This document shows, in pieces, positions 1 to 7,111 of a stretch of 11,578 nt of DNA. The notes beneath the pieces were generated by a model. The model was given only the letters and a program-made list of their open reading frames with translations, was not told the origin of the DNA and made no database searches. The stretch lies in contig CAYTZD010000049.1 of the NCBI GenBank assembly GCA_964442345.1, positions 1 to 11,578 on the forward strand. Reading direction: 5' to 3'. The stretch comes from Hippea sp964442345 (lineage in GTDB: Bacteria; Campylobacterota_A; Desulfurellia; Desulfurellales; Hippeaceae). Within the stretch, counting starts at the first letter, position 1; each line of letters starts with the position of its first letter. A program made the position numbers and the translations under genes.

Positions 1-58
1 CCTATCGGCCTTATAGCCATAGCATCTCACCTTAGGCTACAAGGCTCGGAGATTTCCT
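1..58 (-). ncRNA. 5' part of an unidentified structured RNA (tetraloop-receptor hairpin), cut by the window edge
   Basis: Read on the minus strand, bases 45-35 (GCCTTGTAGCC) pair with 18-8 (GGCTATAAGGC) through 11 positions, one of them a G-U wobble. At the top of this helix CCTAAG (36-31) faces TATGG (21-17). This is the exact two-strand form of the 11-nt GAAA-tetraloop receptor known from group I and II introns, RNase P and some riboswitches. The receptor and the wobble exist only on the minus strand, which sets the orientation. The matching GAAA hairpin is not seen upstream, so it would lie beyond the left edge. The segment is much more GC-rich than the spacer beside it. A TATAAC hexamer at 67-62 could be its -10 box, but the -35 is poor. 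The RNA family is not identified: riboswitch leader, ribozyme or intron are all open. Confidence 0.5.
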
Positions 59-341
59 AATGTTATACTTTCTTTACAATAATTCAAGTGTAAAATACGG
101 CAATTTATATAGCACCAAACACAAAAAAATAAAAGCAACAGCGACTTTGTCTTTCTATGTATAGTATCACCACCCTGGTATAAAAGCGAAGAGAAGGTGT
201 TGAAGTAGGATAATTTTAAGGGAATTAAAATTTCTTGATATAAAATCACATTTAATTTATATTTATAAGTGAAATGGTTTTTCAAAATTCAGTAAGGTTG
301 TTATGTTAAACCATCAAAACAAAAGAAAGGAGTATAGGCCA
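59..341. other. AT-rich intergenic spacer between divergent transcription units
   Basis: No convincing gene lies here. The only long open frame, minus strand 37-285, has no recognisable domain, no clear ribosome binding site, and runs into the structured RNA at the edge. The part I can interpret is the rightward promoter at 235-263 and the 5' leader of the downstream gene. Bases 100-200 show nothing I can name. Confidence 0.6.
235..263 (+). promoter_or_regulatory. sigma70-type promoter for the unknown gene / EF-G paralog operon
   Basis: TTGATA (235-240) and TATATT (258-263) are each one base from the -35 and -10 consensus, and a 17-bp spacer separates them. Transcription would begin near 270, giving a leader of about 70 nt to the preferred start at 342. 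In so AT-rich a region chance matches are possible, but exact spacing upstream of a two-gene operon supports it. Confidence 0.55.
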
Positions 342-962
342 ATGGAGACACTGACTATTTGCGTGCCATTTTTTGCTCTTCCGGGATTAAAGGAAGATTG
401 CAGCGAGATTGTGGGAAATCAGAATCTTATCTTAAGGGACATTCTCGGATTAAATCCGCTCAGAAAAGGAGAATATGAAAACGGACCCTATCTTGAAGGC
501 TTCAATGCAGATGGAAAATTGGATTATGTATTCTACTTTGAAGAAGTCGAAAAAATCTTAGAAAAGCAGCTTTACGACCAGATATACATTCTCTTCAGAG
601 CAATCTATAAACCATATCAAAAGGATGTCCAGCATATCGTCGTTGGTTATTATAAGGTCGAAAACACGCAAGGCGTTGAGATAGCACCCGGCGTCTATTC
701 AATAACAGGCACAGAAGCATATTTTGTCGATTACAATGACACACTTGATATTACGGATATCGTAGTGGGATATAACCTTCAGGATTCCATAATGAAAAGC
801 AACAGCCAAAATCACCCAGAATACAAAGATTGGGTCAACTCCTGGCTTGAACATATAAAATCAAAAGAAAACAAAGTTGAAGAATATAAAGAAAGAAGTT
901 TAAAACTTAGGGCATTAAAAGCAGAAGAAAACTACAAGGATAAGATAAAGGATTGCCTGTAA
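342..962 (+). CDS. Hypothetical protein, 206 aa, operon partner of the EF-G paralog
   Basis: I do not recognise this protein. The frame is open from an ATG at 303, but the ATG at 342 is preferred: it has an AAAGGAG ribosome site (326-332) 9 nt upstream, and the protein then begins METLTICVPF. The 13 extra residues of the longer form look like translated leader. The first ~150 residues read as a compact soluble domain, with aromatic- and beta-rich segments such as YILFRAIYKPYQ followed by HIVVGYYKV. The last ~45 residues are rich in Lys and Glu and probably helical or coiled-coil. No signal peptide or membrane segment is seen. The stop is 21 bp from the next start, so the gene is very likely co-transcribed with the EF-G paralog. 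The resemblance to small RNA- or modified-base-binding folds is an impression only. Confidence 0.75.
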   Translation: METLTICVPFFALPGLKEDCSEIVGNQNLILRDILGLNPLRKGEYENGPYLEGFNADGKLDYVFYFEEVEKILEKQLYDQIYILFRAIYKPYQKDVQHIVVGYYKVENTQGVEIAPGVYSITGTEAYFVDYNDTLDITDIVVGYNLQDSIMKSNSQNHPEYKDWVNSWLEHIKSKENKVEEYKERSLKLRALKAEENYKDKIKDCL

Positions 963-983
963 AAACAAGGAGGTAAAACTCAA

Positions 984-2999
984 ATGGCTGTTGATATCTC
1001 CAAAAAAAGAACCGTCGCGATTTGTGGATCGGGCGGTTGCGGCAAAACAACTCTATGTGAAGATATCCTATTCCAGACAAAAAAGATAACAAGAAAGGGC
1101 TCAACAGACAAGGGCAACACTGTAATGGACTTCGATTCAGAAGAGATTGAAAGAAAAATCTCTCTTCAGCTTGCAGTGGGATACACAGATTACAAAAAAC
1201 ACAGAATATACTTAATAGACACACCTGGGTATCACAATTTTATAGCAGATGCTTTATGCGGTATAAAGGCAGCAGATAGCACTGTAATGCTAATAGATAT
1301 AAAAGATGGACCCGATGCTCAAAACGAAAGGTTGCTTGATGAGATCAAAAAAGAGAAAAAACCCAGCCTGTTCTTTCTAAACGGTGCAGATAAAGAAGAT
1401 ATAAATTTTGACAAAACGCTTCAGTCAATCAAGGAAAATCTTTCGGATAAGGCATTCCCACTTCATCTGCCAATCTTTAAAAATAACACCATAGAAGGAT
1501 ACATCGATGTTTTATCAAAGGAAGCTTTTGACTTCGAAGGCAATAAAACGGATATACCATCAGAGATGGAAGACATCTTGGAAGAGAGATATATGGAATT
1601 AGTCGAAGAGATTTCAACATACGATGATGAACTGATGGAGAAGTACTTAGAAGGAGAAGAGTTAGACAAAAAAACCGTTAACGACACGCTTAAAAAAGCC
1701 GTTAAAGAAGGCTCTCTCTATCCAATACTTATCGGTTCTGCTTTAAAAGGCTATGGAACGATGCAACTGCTTGATGAGATAGTGGAACTCTTACCAGCAC
1801 CAGAAGAAGCATTTGACGAAGATGCAGCTTTGGTATTTAAAACATACAACGACCCACAGATGGGAAAAATTAGTCTGATTAAGGTCTGCTCTGGCACATT
1901 CAAAGCAGATACAACATATTACAACACAACAAAAGAGCAAGAAGAGAGACTTGGCACAATAAACCTTATGCAAGGCAAGGCTCTATCCAAAATAGAAGAA
2001 GCAACAACAGGCGATATATTCGCTGTTGCAAAATTAAAAATCACCCAAACAGGTGATACGCTTGCAAATAAGGGCTCAAAGGTAAAATGTGAATTCGTTG
2101 AGATGCCGTTAAGATACATATCTGCAGCAATCTATGGTTCAAGCAAAGGTGATGAAGAGAAAATCGGCGCAGCGATAAGCAAAATCATAGAATCAGATCC
2201 AACATTATCGTTTACAAGAAACAACGAGACGGGTGAGTTTATACTAACAGGAATGGGTAAACTGCATCTTGAGACAGTCGTATCAAGACTAAAGAAAAAA
2301 TACGGCGTTGAAGCAGAACTGAGAAAACCAAAGGTTGCATACAAAGAGACTATAAAAGGCAAAACAACATCTCACGGAAGATACAAAAAGCAAACAGGTG
2401 GTCATGGTCAGTTTGGAGACTGCACAATCGAGATAGAACCACTCCCAAGAGGCAAAGGCTTTGAATTCGAAGACTTAATCGTTGGTGGCGCAATACCTAA
2501 GCAGTTTATACCGTCAGTTGAAAAGGGTATCAAAAATGCAATGGAACAGGGAATATTGGCTGGATATCCGATGATAGACATCAAAATCAAGCTAATAGAC
2601 GGCAAATACCACCCTGTTGATTCAAGCGATCTGGCATTCCAAATGGCAGGTTCAATAGCGTTCAAAGAAGGTGTGGTAAAATGCAAACCTGTTTTACTTG
2701 AACCGATCGTTGAAATGGAAGTGTATGTGCCAGATGAGACAATGGGCGATGTAATAGGTGATTTGAATTCAAGACGCGGCAGAGTCTTAGGTATGGAACC
2801 GTACGAAGAAAAGAAAGGTTACCAACGCATAAGGGCGCTTGTGCCAGAAGCAGAGATTTTAGAATACGCACCATCATTAAGGTCTCTAACTGGTGGTCGT
2901 GGTTTCTTTAAATATCAGTTCTCCACCTATGAAGAAGTGCCATCTCAGATAGCAGAAAAGATTATAGAAGAATCAAAGAAGGAAGAAGATAAAAAATAG
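984..2999 (+). CDS. Elongation factor G-like GTPase (EF-G paralog, FusA2-like)
   Basis: This 671-aa protein has the five-domain EF-G layout. The P-loop GSGGCGKT is at 15-22, the G3 motif DTPGY at 79-83, the G5-like SAL at 252-254, beta-barrel domain II near 280-365, and GMGKLHLE of domain III at 423-430. Domain IV follows with GGHGQFGD near 472-479 and its tip HPVDSSDLAF at 543-552. Domain V carries a LRSLTGGRG segment near 632-640. Canonical EF-G has DTPGH and NKxD; here the catalytic His is Tyr83 and the G4 motif is NGAD (133-136). Switch I also lacks the usual RGIT string. From memory, DTPGY marks the EF-G-like family found beside a normal EF-G in many bacteria, so this is probably not the main translocase. 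Likely roles are specialised ribosome work or stress translation, which is inferred. The ribosome site AAGGAGGT (967-974) sits 9 nt before ATG. Confidence 0.88.
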   Translation: MAVDISKKRTVAICGSGGCGKTTLCEDILFQTKKITRKGSTDKGNTVMDFDSEEIERKISLQLAVGYTDYKKHRIYLIDTPGYHNFIADALCGIKAADSTVMLIDIKDGPDAQNERLLDEIKKEKKPSLFFLNGADKEDINFDKTLQSIKENLSDKAFPLHLPIFKNNTIEGYIDVLSKEAFDFEGNKTDIPSEMEDILEERYMELVEEISTYDDELMEKYLEGEELDKKTVNDTLKKAVKEGSLYPILIGSALKGYGTMQLLDEIVELLPAPEEAFDEDAALVFKTYNDPQMGKISLIKVCSGTFKADTTYYNTTKEQEERLGTINLMQGKALSKIEEATTGDIFAVAKLKITQTGDTLANKGSKVKCEFVEMPLRYISAAIYGSSKGDEEKIGAAISKIIESDPTLSFTRNNETGEFILTGMGKLHLETVVSRLKKKYGVEAELRKPKVAYKETIKGKTTSHGRYKKQTGGHGQFGDCTIEIEPLPRGKGFEFEDLIVGGAIPKQFIPSVEKGIKNAMEQGILAGYPMIDIKIKLIDGKYHPVDSSDLAFQMAGSIAFKEGVVKCKPVLLEPIVEMEVYVPDETMGDVIGDLNSRRGRVLGMEPYEEKKGYQRIRALVPEAEILEYAPSLRSLTGGRGFFKYQFSTYEEVPSQIAEKIIEESKKEEDKK

Positions 3000-3000
3000 A

Positions 3001-3027
3001 AAAGGGGGCTTAAGCCCCCAATTTTTG
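3001..3027. terminator. Bidirectional intrinsic terminator between convergent operons
   Basis: The perfect palindrome GGGGGCTTAAGCCCCC (3004-3019) is followed rightward by ATTTTTG. Leftward it is followed by TTTTC and a further T-rich run inside the end of the EF-G paralog. It can therefore stop the rightward EF-G operon and the leftward asd-usp transcript, and it lies only a few bases from both stop codons. Confidence 0.85.
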
Positions 3028-3474
3028 TTAGTGTGGAACCTTAACTTCTAAGACTGGAATGTCGCTTGTTCTCATTACCTTTTCGGTAACAGAACCAAAC
3101 ATAAATCTCTCTAATCCGCTCTTTCCCTGAGCTCCAATAACAATCAAGTCTATATTGTTGTTCTTGGCAAATTCAACGATTCTCTTTGCAGCATCACCAA
3201 TCTCTATAACATCTTCAACATTTTTAAGATTATACCTGTTTCTTAAATGCTCCATCTGCTTTATGGCATCTTCCCTTAAGCCTTTTATCACTTCTTCAGA
3301 AGGAAAAGTCGGGACATAACCCACATAAGCATTGATGTCTGTTATGCAGTGATACAAATACAATTTTGCATCAAACTTTTCAGCTATAGCTTTTGCATAG
3401 CCTAAAGCATATACTGAAGCTTCCGAAAAATCCGTCGGAGCCAAAATCTTCTTAATTAAAACATTACCACTCAT
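3028..3474 (-). CDS. Universal stress protein (UspA family), 148 aa
   Basis: This is a single-domain Usp. It opens with a hydrophobic strand ending in PTDFSE, whose Asp14 is the usual nucleotide contact. Near the C-terminus it has the ATP-binding pattern G-2X-G-9X-G(S/T): Gly114, Gly117, then Gly127-Ser128. It should therefore belong to the ATP-binding Usp class, cytosolic and typically dimeric. Family members protect cells under starvation, oxidative or other stress, but their exact targets are rarely known and nothing here names one. The ATG is 9 bp downstream of the asd stop codon, and its AGGAGG ribosome site lies in that gap with a short spacing of about 4 nt, which suggests coupling to asd translation. 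It is the last gene before the terminator. Confidence 0.9.
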   Translation of the reverse strand: MSGNVLIKKILAPTDFSEASVYALGYAKAIAEKFDAKLYLYHCITDINAYVGYVPTFPSEEVIKGLREDAIKQMEHLRNRYNLKNVEDVIEIGDAAKRIVEFAKNNNIDLIVIGAQGKSGLERFMFGSVTEKVMRTSDIPVLEVKVPH

Positions 3475-3483
3475 AAGACCTCC

Positions 3484-4506
3484 TTACAGATACTCTTTAA
3501 TTAAAACTTCGGCAATCTGAACAGCATTCAAAGCAGCACCCTTTCTCAAATTATCAGATACAACCCACAGATTTAAACCATTCTCAACGGATTCATCCCT
3601 TCTAATTCTGCCTATGAATGTCTCATCTTTTCCTGCTGCGTCTATAGGTGTAGGATACTCTAATTCCTTAGGATTGTCCACAACCTTACAACCAGGTGCG
3701 CTATCAAGCAATCTTCTTACTTCGTCCAAATCGAATGGTTTTTCTGTTTCAACATTAACAGATTCAGAATGACCTCTAAACACTGGAACCCTTACGCATG
3801 TTGCCGTAACAGGCAATTCTGGCTTATGGAATATCTTTCTTGTCTCATTTATCATTTTCATCTCTTCTTTTGTGTATCCATTATCGAAGAATACATCTAT
3901 ATGTGGCACACAGTTAAATGCTATCTTCTTCGGAATCTTGTTTGGTTTACACTCATCGTATCTAAATTCAAACCAAGCTTTTGTCTGTTCGACAAGCTCT
4001 TCCATTGCTGCTCTTCCTGCTCCAGATGTTGCCTGATATGTGGAGACAATAACCCTTTTAATACCGTAATTATCCAAAATCGGCTTCAAAGCTACAACCA
4101 TCTGAATGGTTGAACAGTTTGGATTGGCTATAATTCCTCTGTTTTTGTATTGTGCTATATCTTCTGGATTGACTTCTGGCACAACCAAAGGCACATCCTT
4201 CTCCATCCTAAAATAGCTGGTGTTATCAATCACAATCGCACCACTTTCTGCAGCAATAGGCGCAAACTTGCCACTAACACTTCCACCAGCAGAAAACAAA
4301 GCTATATCTATTCCCTTAAAAGAGTCCTTATCAAGCACTTCAACAGGTATCTCTTCACCTTTAAACTTTACAGTCTTTCCTATTGACCTATTAGAAGCCA
4401 ATGGCTTCAAGCTTTTAACGGGAAAATTTCTCTGCTCCAAAGTCAAAACCATCTCTTCACCAACAGCGCCTGTAGCTCCAACTACCGCAACATTATACTC
4501 TTTCAC
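3484..4506 (-). CDS. asd: Aspartate-semialdehyde dehydrogenase
   Basis: The enzyme makes L-aspartate 4-semialdehyde from aspartyl phosphate with NADPH, the branch point to lysine/diaminopimelate, threonine and methionine. The N-terminus carries the dinucleotide motif GATGAVGEEM. NPNCST holds the catalytic Cys131, RGHSE the catalytic His246, and the C-terminal DNLRKGAALNA block is the usual NADP-side motif. The frame is open from a GTG at 4521, but I place the start at the GTG at 4506. A GGAGG site (4513-4517) lies 6 nt upstream of it, and the resulting 340 aa fits the family, beginning MKEYNVAVVGATG. That start is one base after the pth stop, so translation is probably coupled. The ribosome site lies just upstream of the pth stop, inside its last codons. 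Both key catalytic residues are present and the gene looks intact. Confidence 0.95.
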   Translation of the reverse strand: MKEYNVAVVGATGAVGEEMVLTLEQRNFPVKSLKPLASNRSIGKTVKFKGEEIPVEVLDKDSFKGIDIALFSAGGSVSGKFAPIAAESGAIVIDNTSYFRMEKDVPLVVPEVNPEDIAQYKNRGIIANPNCSTIQMVVALKPILDNYGIKRVIVSTYQATSGAGRAAMEELVEQTKAWFEFRYDECKPNKIPKKIAFNCVPHIDVFFDNGYTKEEMKMINETRKIFHKPELPVTATCVRVPVFRGHSESVNVETEKPFDLDEVRRLLDSAPGCKVVDNPKELEYPTPIDAAGKDETFIGRIRRDESVENGLNLWVVSDNLRKGAALNAVQIAEVLIKEYL

Positions 4507-4507
4507 T

Positions 4508-5080
4508 TTATACCTCCACACTTAAACCGTTATATTTGCTCATTGAGTAATTCAACCCTTTAGTTATAACATCTATCACAGCATCTGCCGATACCAAAAC
4601 AACCCTTTTCACTATTTCAAGTTTATCTTCAGAAAACCTTGAAAGAACATATTTAACAGCGTCTTTTTCTCTTCCAACACCAATTCTTATTCTAATAAAA
4701 TCTTTACTTCCCAGCGCATTAATAATAGATTGAACACCTTTGTGTCCACCGCTTGATGAATTTTTCTTTATCCTTATCCTACCCAATGGCAAGTCCAAAT
4801 CATCGTGGATAACAATAAGATTATGTAGCGATATTTTAAAAAAATCAAGTGTAGGATATACACTTTCACCGCTTAAATTCATATAAGTTAATGGCTTCAA
4901 AACCCTTATATGGTTATCTTCTATTTTAAACTCCCCTAAAAGCCCTTTAAACTTCTTTTGTAAAGAAAAATCAAAACCAAAAGAAGAAGAGAGGGAATCA
5001 CAAACCATAAACCCTACATTGTGTGGGGTAAACTCATATTCCCTCCCTGGATTACCAAGCCCAACGACAAGCCAATCCAT
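4508..5080 (-). CDS. pth: Peptidyl-tRNA hydrolase
   Basis: Pth releases peptides from prematurely dropped peptidyl-tRNA so that the tRNA can be reused, and it is essential in most bacteria. At 190 aa it has normal family length. Visible active-site residues are Asn10 in GLGNPG, catalytic His20 in TPHNVGF, Asn68 in MNLSG and Asp93 in the HDD motif. GGHKG at 111-115 has Lys where E. coli has Asn114, a substitution I believe is common in the family. The start is 6 bp after the rplY stop. There is no strong ribosome site directly in front, only the GA-rich codons of the rplY acidic tail, so translation probably depends on ribosomes finishing rplY. The rplY-pth pair is a widely conserved arrangement. 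Confidence 0.95.
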   Translation of the reverse strand: MDWLVVGLGNPGREYEFTPHNVGFMVCDSLSSSFGFDFSLQKKFKGLLGEFKIEDNHIRVLKPLTYMNLSGESVYPTLDFFKISLHNLIVIHDDLDLPLGRIRIKKNSSSGGHKGVQSIINALGSKDFIRIRIGVGREKDAVKYVLSRFSEDKLEIVKRVVLVSADAVIDVITKGLNYSMSKYNGLSVEV

Positions 5081-5086
5081 TAAAGG

Positions 5087-5677
5087 TTATTCTTCAGCTT
5101 CTTCCTCTTCTTCGGATTCTTCAGTTGTCTCTTCTAATGCCTTACCCAATATAGCAACAACTGTAAAGTTTTTAGATGATTTAACCTTTACGCCTTCTGG
5201 CATATCAAGGTCAAAAACATGAATAACATCACCTATCTGAAGATCGCTAACATCAACAACTATCTCGTTTGGTATGGCTTCAGGCAAAGCTTCAACCTTA
5301 ATCTTCTTTCGTGGCTGGTATAAATCACCGCCCATTTTAACGCCTTTGGCTTCACCAACAACCTTAACAGGAACATCAACAACTACAGGCCTTCCTGCTG
5401 TTAGCTTATAAAAGTCAACATGCTCAATTTCATCTTTAACAGGATGCCACTGCACTTCCTTTACTATTACTTCGTACTTCTCACCATTTTCAACCTGTAG
5501 TTCAAATTTATCATTCCTGCGACTTCTCCTTATAGCAGCCATAAATTGGGATCTGTTAACAGCTATAGGCTGATTCTCAGTGTCAGCTCCATAGATAATT
5601 GCAGGAATCTTGCCTTCTCTTCTTAATCTTTTAGCCTTCTGTGTCCCTGTCTCCCTTTTCTCTGCCGTGATAATCAT
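5087..5677 (-). CDS. rplY: 50S ribosomal protein L25, general stress protein Ctc type
   Basis: L25 binds 5S rRNA in the large subunit. At 196 aa this is the long, two-domain form (CTC/TL5). The N-terminal L25 domain, about 1-92, has the typical start KRETGTQKAKRLRREGKIP, the YG step and the EVQWHPVKDEIEHVDFY strand. A C-terminal beta domain (about 100-182) follows. The protein ends in an almost purely acidic Glu tail (about 182-196). The ATG is preceded by GAGGTGG about 11 nt upstream. It sits 23 bp downstream of prs, in the widespread prs-rplY-pth order. In Bacillus the homologue ctc is a sigmaB stress gene; nothing here shows such control. Confidence 0.95.
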   Translation of the reverse strand: MIITAEKRETGTQKAKRLRREGKIPAIIYGADTENQPIAVNRSQFMAAIRRSRRNDKFELQVENGEKYEVIVKEVQWHPVKDEIEHVDFYKLTAGRPVVVDVPVKVVGEAKGVKMGGDLYQPRKKIKVEALPEAIPNEIVVDVSDLQIGDVIHVFDLDMPEGVKVKSSKNFTVVAILGKALEETTEESEEEEEAEE

Positions 5678-5700
5678 TTTAGCCTACCACCTCTTCTATT

Positions 5701-6639
5701 TTATTCAAAAATTACGCTTAATGACTCTTTATGGAAAACCCTTCTTATCGCTTCACCTATGATTTCAGCCACAGAAAGAACCTTTATCTTGTCTGTCGGA
5801 ACAGGCCTTTTAAATGTTATAGTATTTGTAACGACAAGCTCTTTAATCGGCGAATTGTTTATCTTCTCGATAGCGTTTCCACTCAATACAGGATGTGTTA
5901 TGCAGGCATAGACTTCTTCGGCACCTTCTTCTCTTATAGCCTTTGCAGCATTTGTCAATGTGCCAGCCGTATCCACTATATCATCAACAATAATTGCCTT
6001 TTTGCCCTTTACATCACCTATTATATGCATTATTTCACTAACATTGGGTTTTGGTCTTCTCTTATCTATTATGGCTATAGAACAACCCAACTTTTTAGCA
6101 TAATACCTTGCCCTTTCAACGCCACCGGCATCCGGCGATACGATAACTATATTCTCTGTGCCTATATTTTCTTTAATGTATCTAAGCATTATGGGTGCTG
6201 AATAGAGATGATCGACAGGTATATCGAAAAATCCCTGAATCTGACCTGCATGCAAATCCATAGACATTATACGGCTAGCACCCGAAACAGTGATAAGATC
6301 AGCCAGAAGCTTTGCCGATATAGGAACTCTCGGTAAAACCTTTCTATCCTGTCTTGCATAGGCATAATATGGAACAACAACGGTTATGGAACTTGCAGAC
6401 GACCTTTTTAAAGCATCCAATGTAACCAGAAGTTCCATAATATTGTCGTTCACAGGTGAAGAGAGTGATTGAATTAAAAATACATCGGCTCCTCTTACGC
6501 TTTCGTCTATCTGGACATATATCTCACCATCGCTAAATCGGGAAATCTGGGCTTTAGCTAAAGGAATGCTCAGATAGTCCGAAATCTCTTCTGCAAGTAG
6601 TTTATTGGCTGTTCCGCTTATCAATTTAAGCTGAGACAT
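5701..6639 (-). CDS. prs: Ribose-phosphate pyrophosphokinase (PRPP synthetase)
   Basis: Prs transfers pyrophosphate from ATP to ribose 5-phosphate, making PRPP for purines, pyrimidines, NAD, histidine and tryptophan. I place the start at the ATG at 6639, because AGAGGT (6649-6654) lies 9 nt upstream and the 312 aa beginning MSQLKLISG fits the family. The longer reading uses TTG at 6660. Visible motifs are FSDGE near 35-39, RQDRK at 96-100 of the ATP site, DLHAGQIQGFF at 128-138 with the active-site His, the flexible-loop DKRRP at 192-196, and the PRPP signature VDDIVDTAGT at 218-227. All are intact. It follows tRNA-Gln by 29 bp with no terminator between them, so the two probably share a transcript. 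PRPP is also needed to reuse the bases released by the phosphorylase gene upstream in the window. Confidence 0.96.
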   Translation of the reverse strand: MSQLKLISGTANKLLAEEISDYLSIPLAKAQISRFSDGEIYVQIDESVRGADVFLIQSLSSPVNDNIMELLVTLDALKRSSASSITVVVPYYAYARQDRKVLPRVPISAKLLADLITVSGASRIMSMDLHAGQIQGFFDIPVDHLYSAPIMLRYIKENIGTENIVIVSPDAGGVERARYYAKKLGCSIAIIDKRRPKPNVSEIMHIIGDVKGKKAIIVDDIVDTAGTLTNAAKAIREEGAEEVYACITHPVLSGNAIEKINNSPIKELVVTNTITFKRPVPTDKIKVLSVAEIIGEAIRRVFHKESLSVIFE

Positions 6640-6668
6640 ACTCTTCTTACCTCTCATCAAAATAAAAA

Positions 6669-6742
6669 TGGCTGGGGCGGCTGGATTCGAACCAGCGATC
6701 GAGGATCCAAAGTCCTCTGCCTTACCGCTTGGCTACGCCCCA
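6669..6742 (-). tRNA. tRNA-Gln (anticodon UUG)
   Basis: The minus strand folds into a complete cloverleaf of 74 nt with CCA encoded. The acceptor stem TGGGGCG pairs with CGCCCCA and is followed by discriminator G and CCA. The D arm carries AAGCGGTAAGG. The anticodon arm GAGGA-CTTTGGA-TCCTC gives loop bases T33 and TTG at 34-36, which read CAA (and CAG by wobble) as glutamine. The T arm is GCTGG-TTCGAAT-CCAGC. It lies between spoVG and prs, an order also known from Deltaproteobacteria. Confidence 0.97.
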
Positions 6743-6747
6743 GTAAT

Positions 6748-6778
6748 CAAAAAACGCCGCAAGCCTTAGCCTGCGGCC
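6748..6778 (-). terminator. Intrinsic terminator after spoVG
   Basis: On the minus strand the stem GCCGCAGGC pairs with GGCTTGCGGC-type sequence (6756-6777), giving nine base pairs with one G-U and a TAAG loop. It is followed by one G and six T (6754-6749). It ends the pnp-mtaD-ispE-spoVG operon. The T run stops only six bases before the tRNA-Gln 5' end. Confidence 0.85.
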
Positions 6779-6800
6779 AATTAACTGCTTATTTTAATAA

Positions 6801-7082
6801 CTACTGCTGCTCTTCCTGCTGCTTTGCCTCTTTGGCTTTTTCGTACTCTTCCAAAACGGCCTTCTCAAGTCTCTGTCTCATATCGTTATTCAACGGATGA
6901 GCAACATCCTTAAAGCTACCATCCTTCATCTTTCTTGAAGGCATGGCAACAAACAGACCCTTCTGGCCGCTGATGATTTTTAGATCCCTTACAACAAACT
7001 CGTTGTCAAAGATTACCGTTGCAAAACCCTTTAACTTCTCATCACCCTCGATTGGGCTTACCCTTACTTCTGTGATCTCCAT
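6801..7082 (-). CDS. spoVG: SpoVG family RNA-binding regulator
   Basis: The 93-aa protein matches SpoVG along its core: MEITEVRV at the start, then KGFATVIFDNEFVVRDLKII, and the segment FVAMPSRKMKDGSFKDVAHPLN near 44-65. The last ~15 residues form a Lys/Glu/Gln-rich tail. SpoVG was named for a stage V sporulation gene of Bacillus, but homologues in Listeria, Staphylococcus and Borrelia bind nucleic acid and act as post-transcriptional or transcriptional regulators. It is common in bacteria that do not form spores, and nothing here implies sporulation. The ATG has a strong AAGGAAGG ribosome site 8 nt upstream. It lies 29 bp after ispE and is the last gene before the terminator. Confidence 0.93.
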   Translation of the reverse strand: MEITEVRVSPIEGDEKLKGFATVIFDNEFVVRDLKIISGQKGLFVAMPSRKMKDGSFKDVAHPLNNDMRQRLEKAVLEEYEKAKEAKQQEEQQ

Positions 7083-7111
7083 AAATGCTACCTTCCTTAC
7101 CTCAAGATTTC

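Noticed and set aside
1..58. Fragment of 23S or 5S rRNA on the minus strand (CCTAAGG..GAG..CGAT resembles a 23S stretch)
   Set aside because: The similarity is short, and sequence further 5' on that strand (60-300) is AT-rich and not rRNA. The helix with receptor explains the conserved-looking bases better.
1..70. Cyclic-di-GMP-I (GEMM) riboswitch
   Set aside because: The receptor-like CCTAAGG is suggestive, but the upstream GAAA hairpin and the GCAAAGCC core are absent at the expected place.
37..285. 82-aa minus-strand open frame in the left spacer
   Set aside because: It has no recognisable domain, is rich in low-complexity hydrophobic and AT-driven codons, lacks a clear ribosome site and runs into the structured RNA.
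5731..6201. 156-aa plus-strand open frame
   Set aside because: It lies entirely antisense to the conserved prs gene and encodes a Tyr/Cys-rich sequence without domain features.
6640..6660. Longer prs start at TTG 6660
   Set aside because: The AGAGGT ribosome site fits the ATG at 6639, and the shorter protein matches the family's usual N-terminus and length.
6801..7082. spoVG as evidence for a spore-forming organism
   Set aside because: SpoVG occurs widely in non-sporulating bacteria, and no other sporulation gene is present here.
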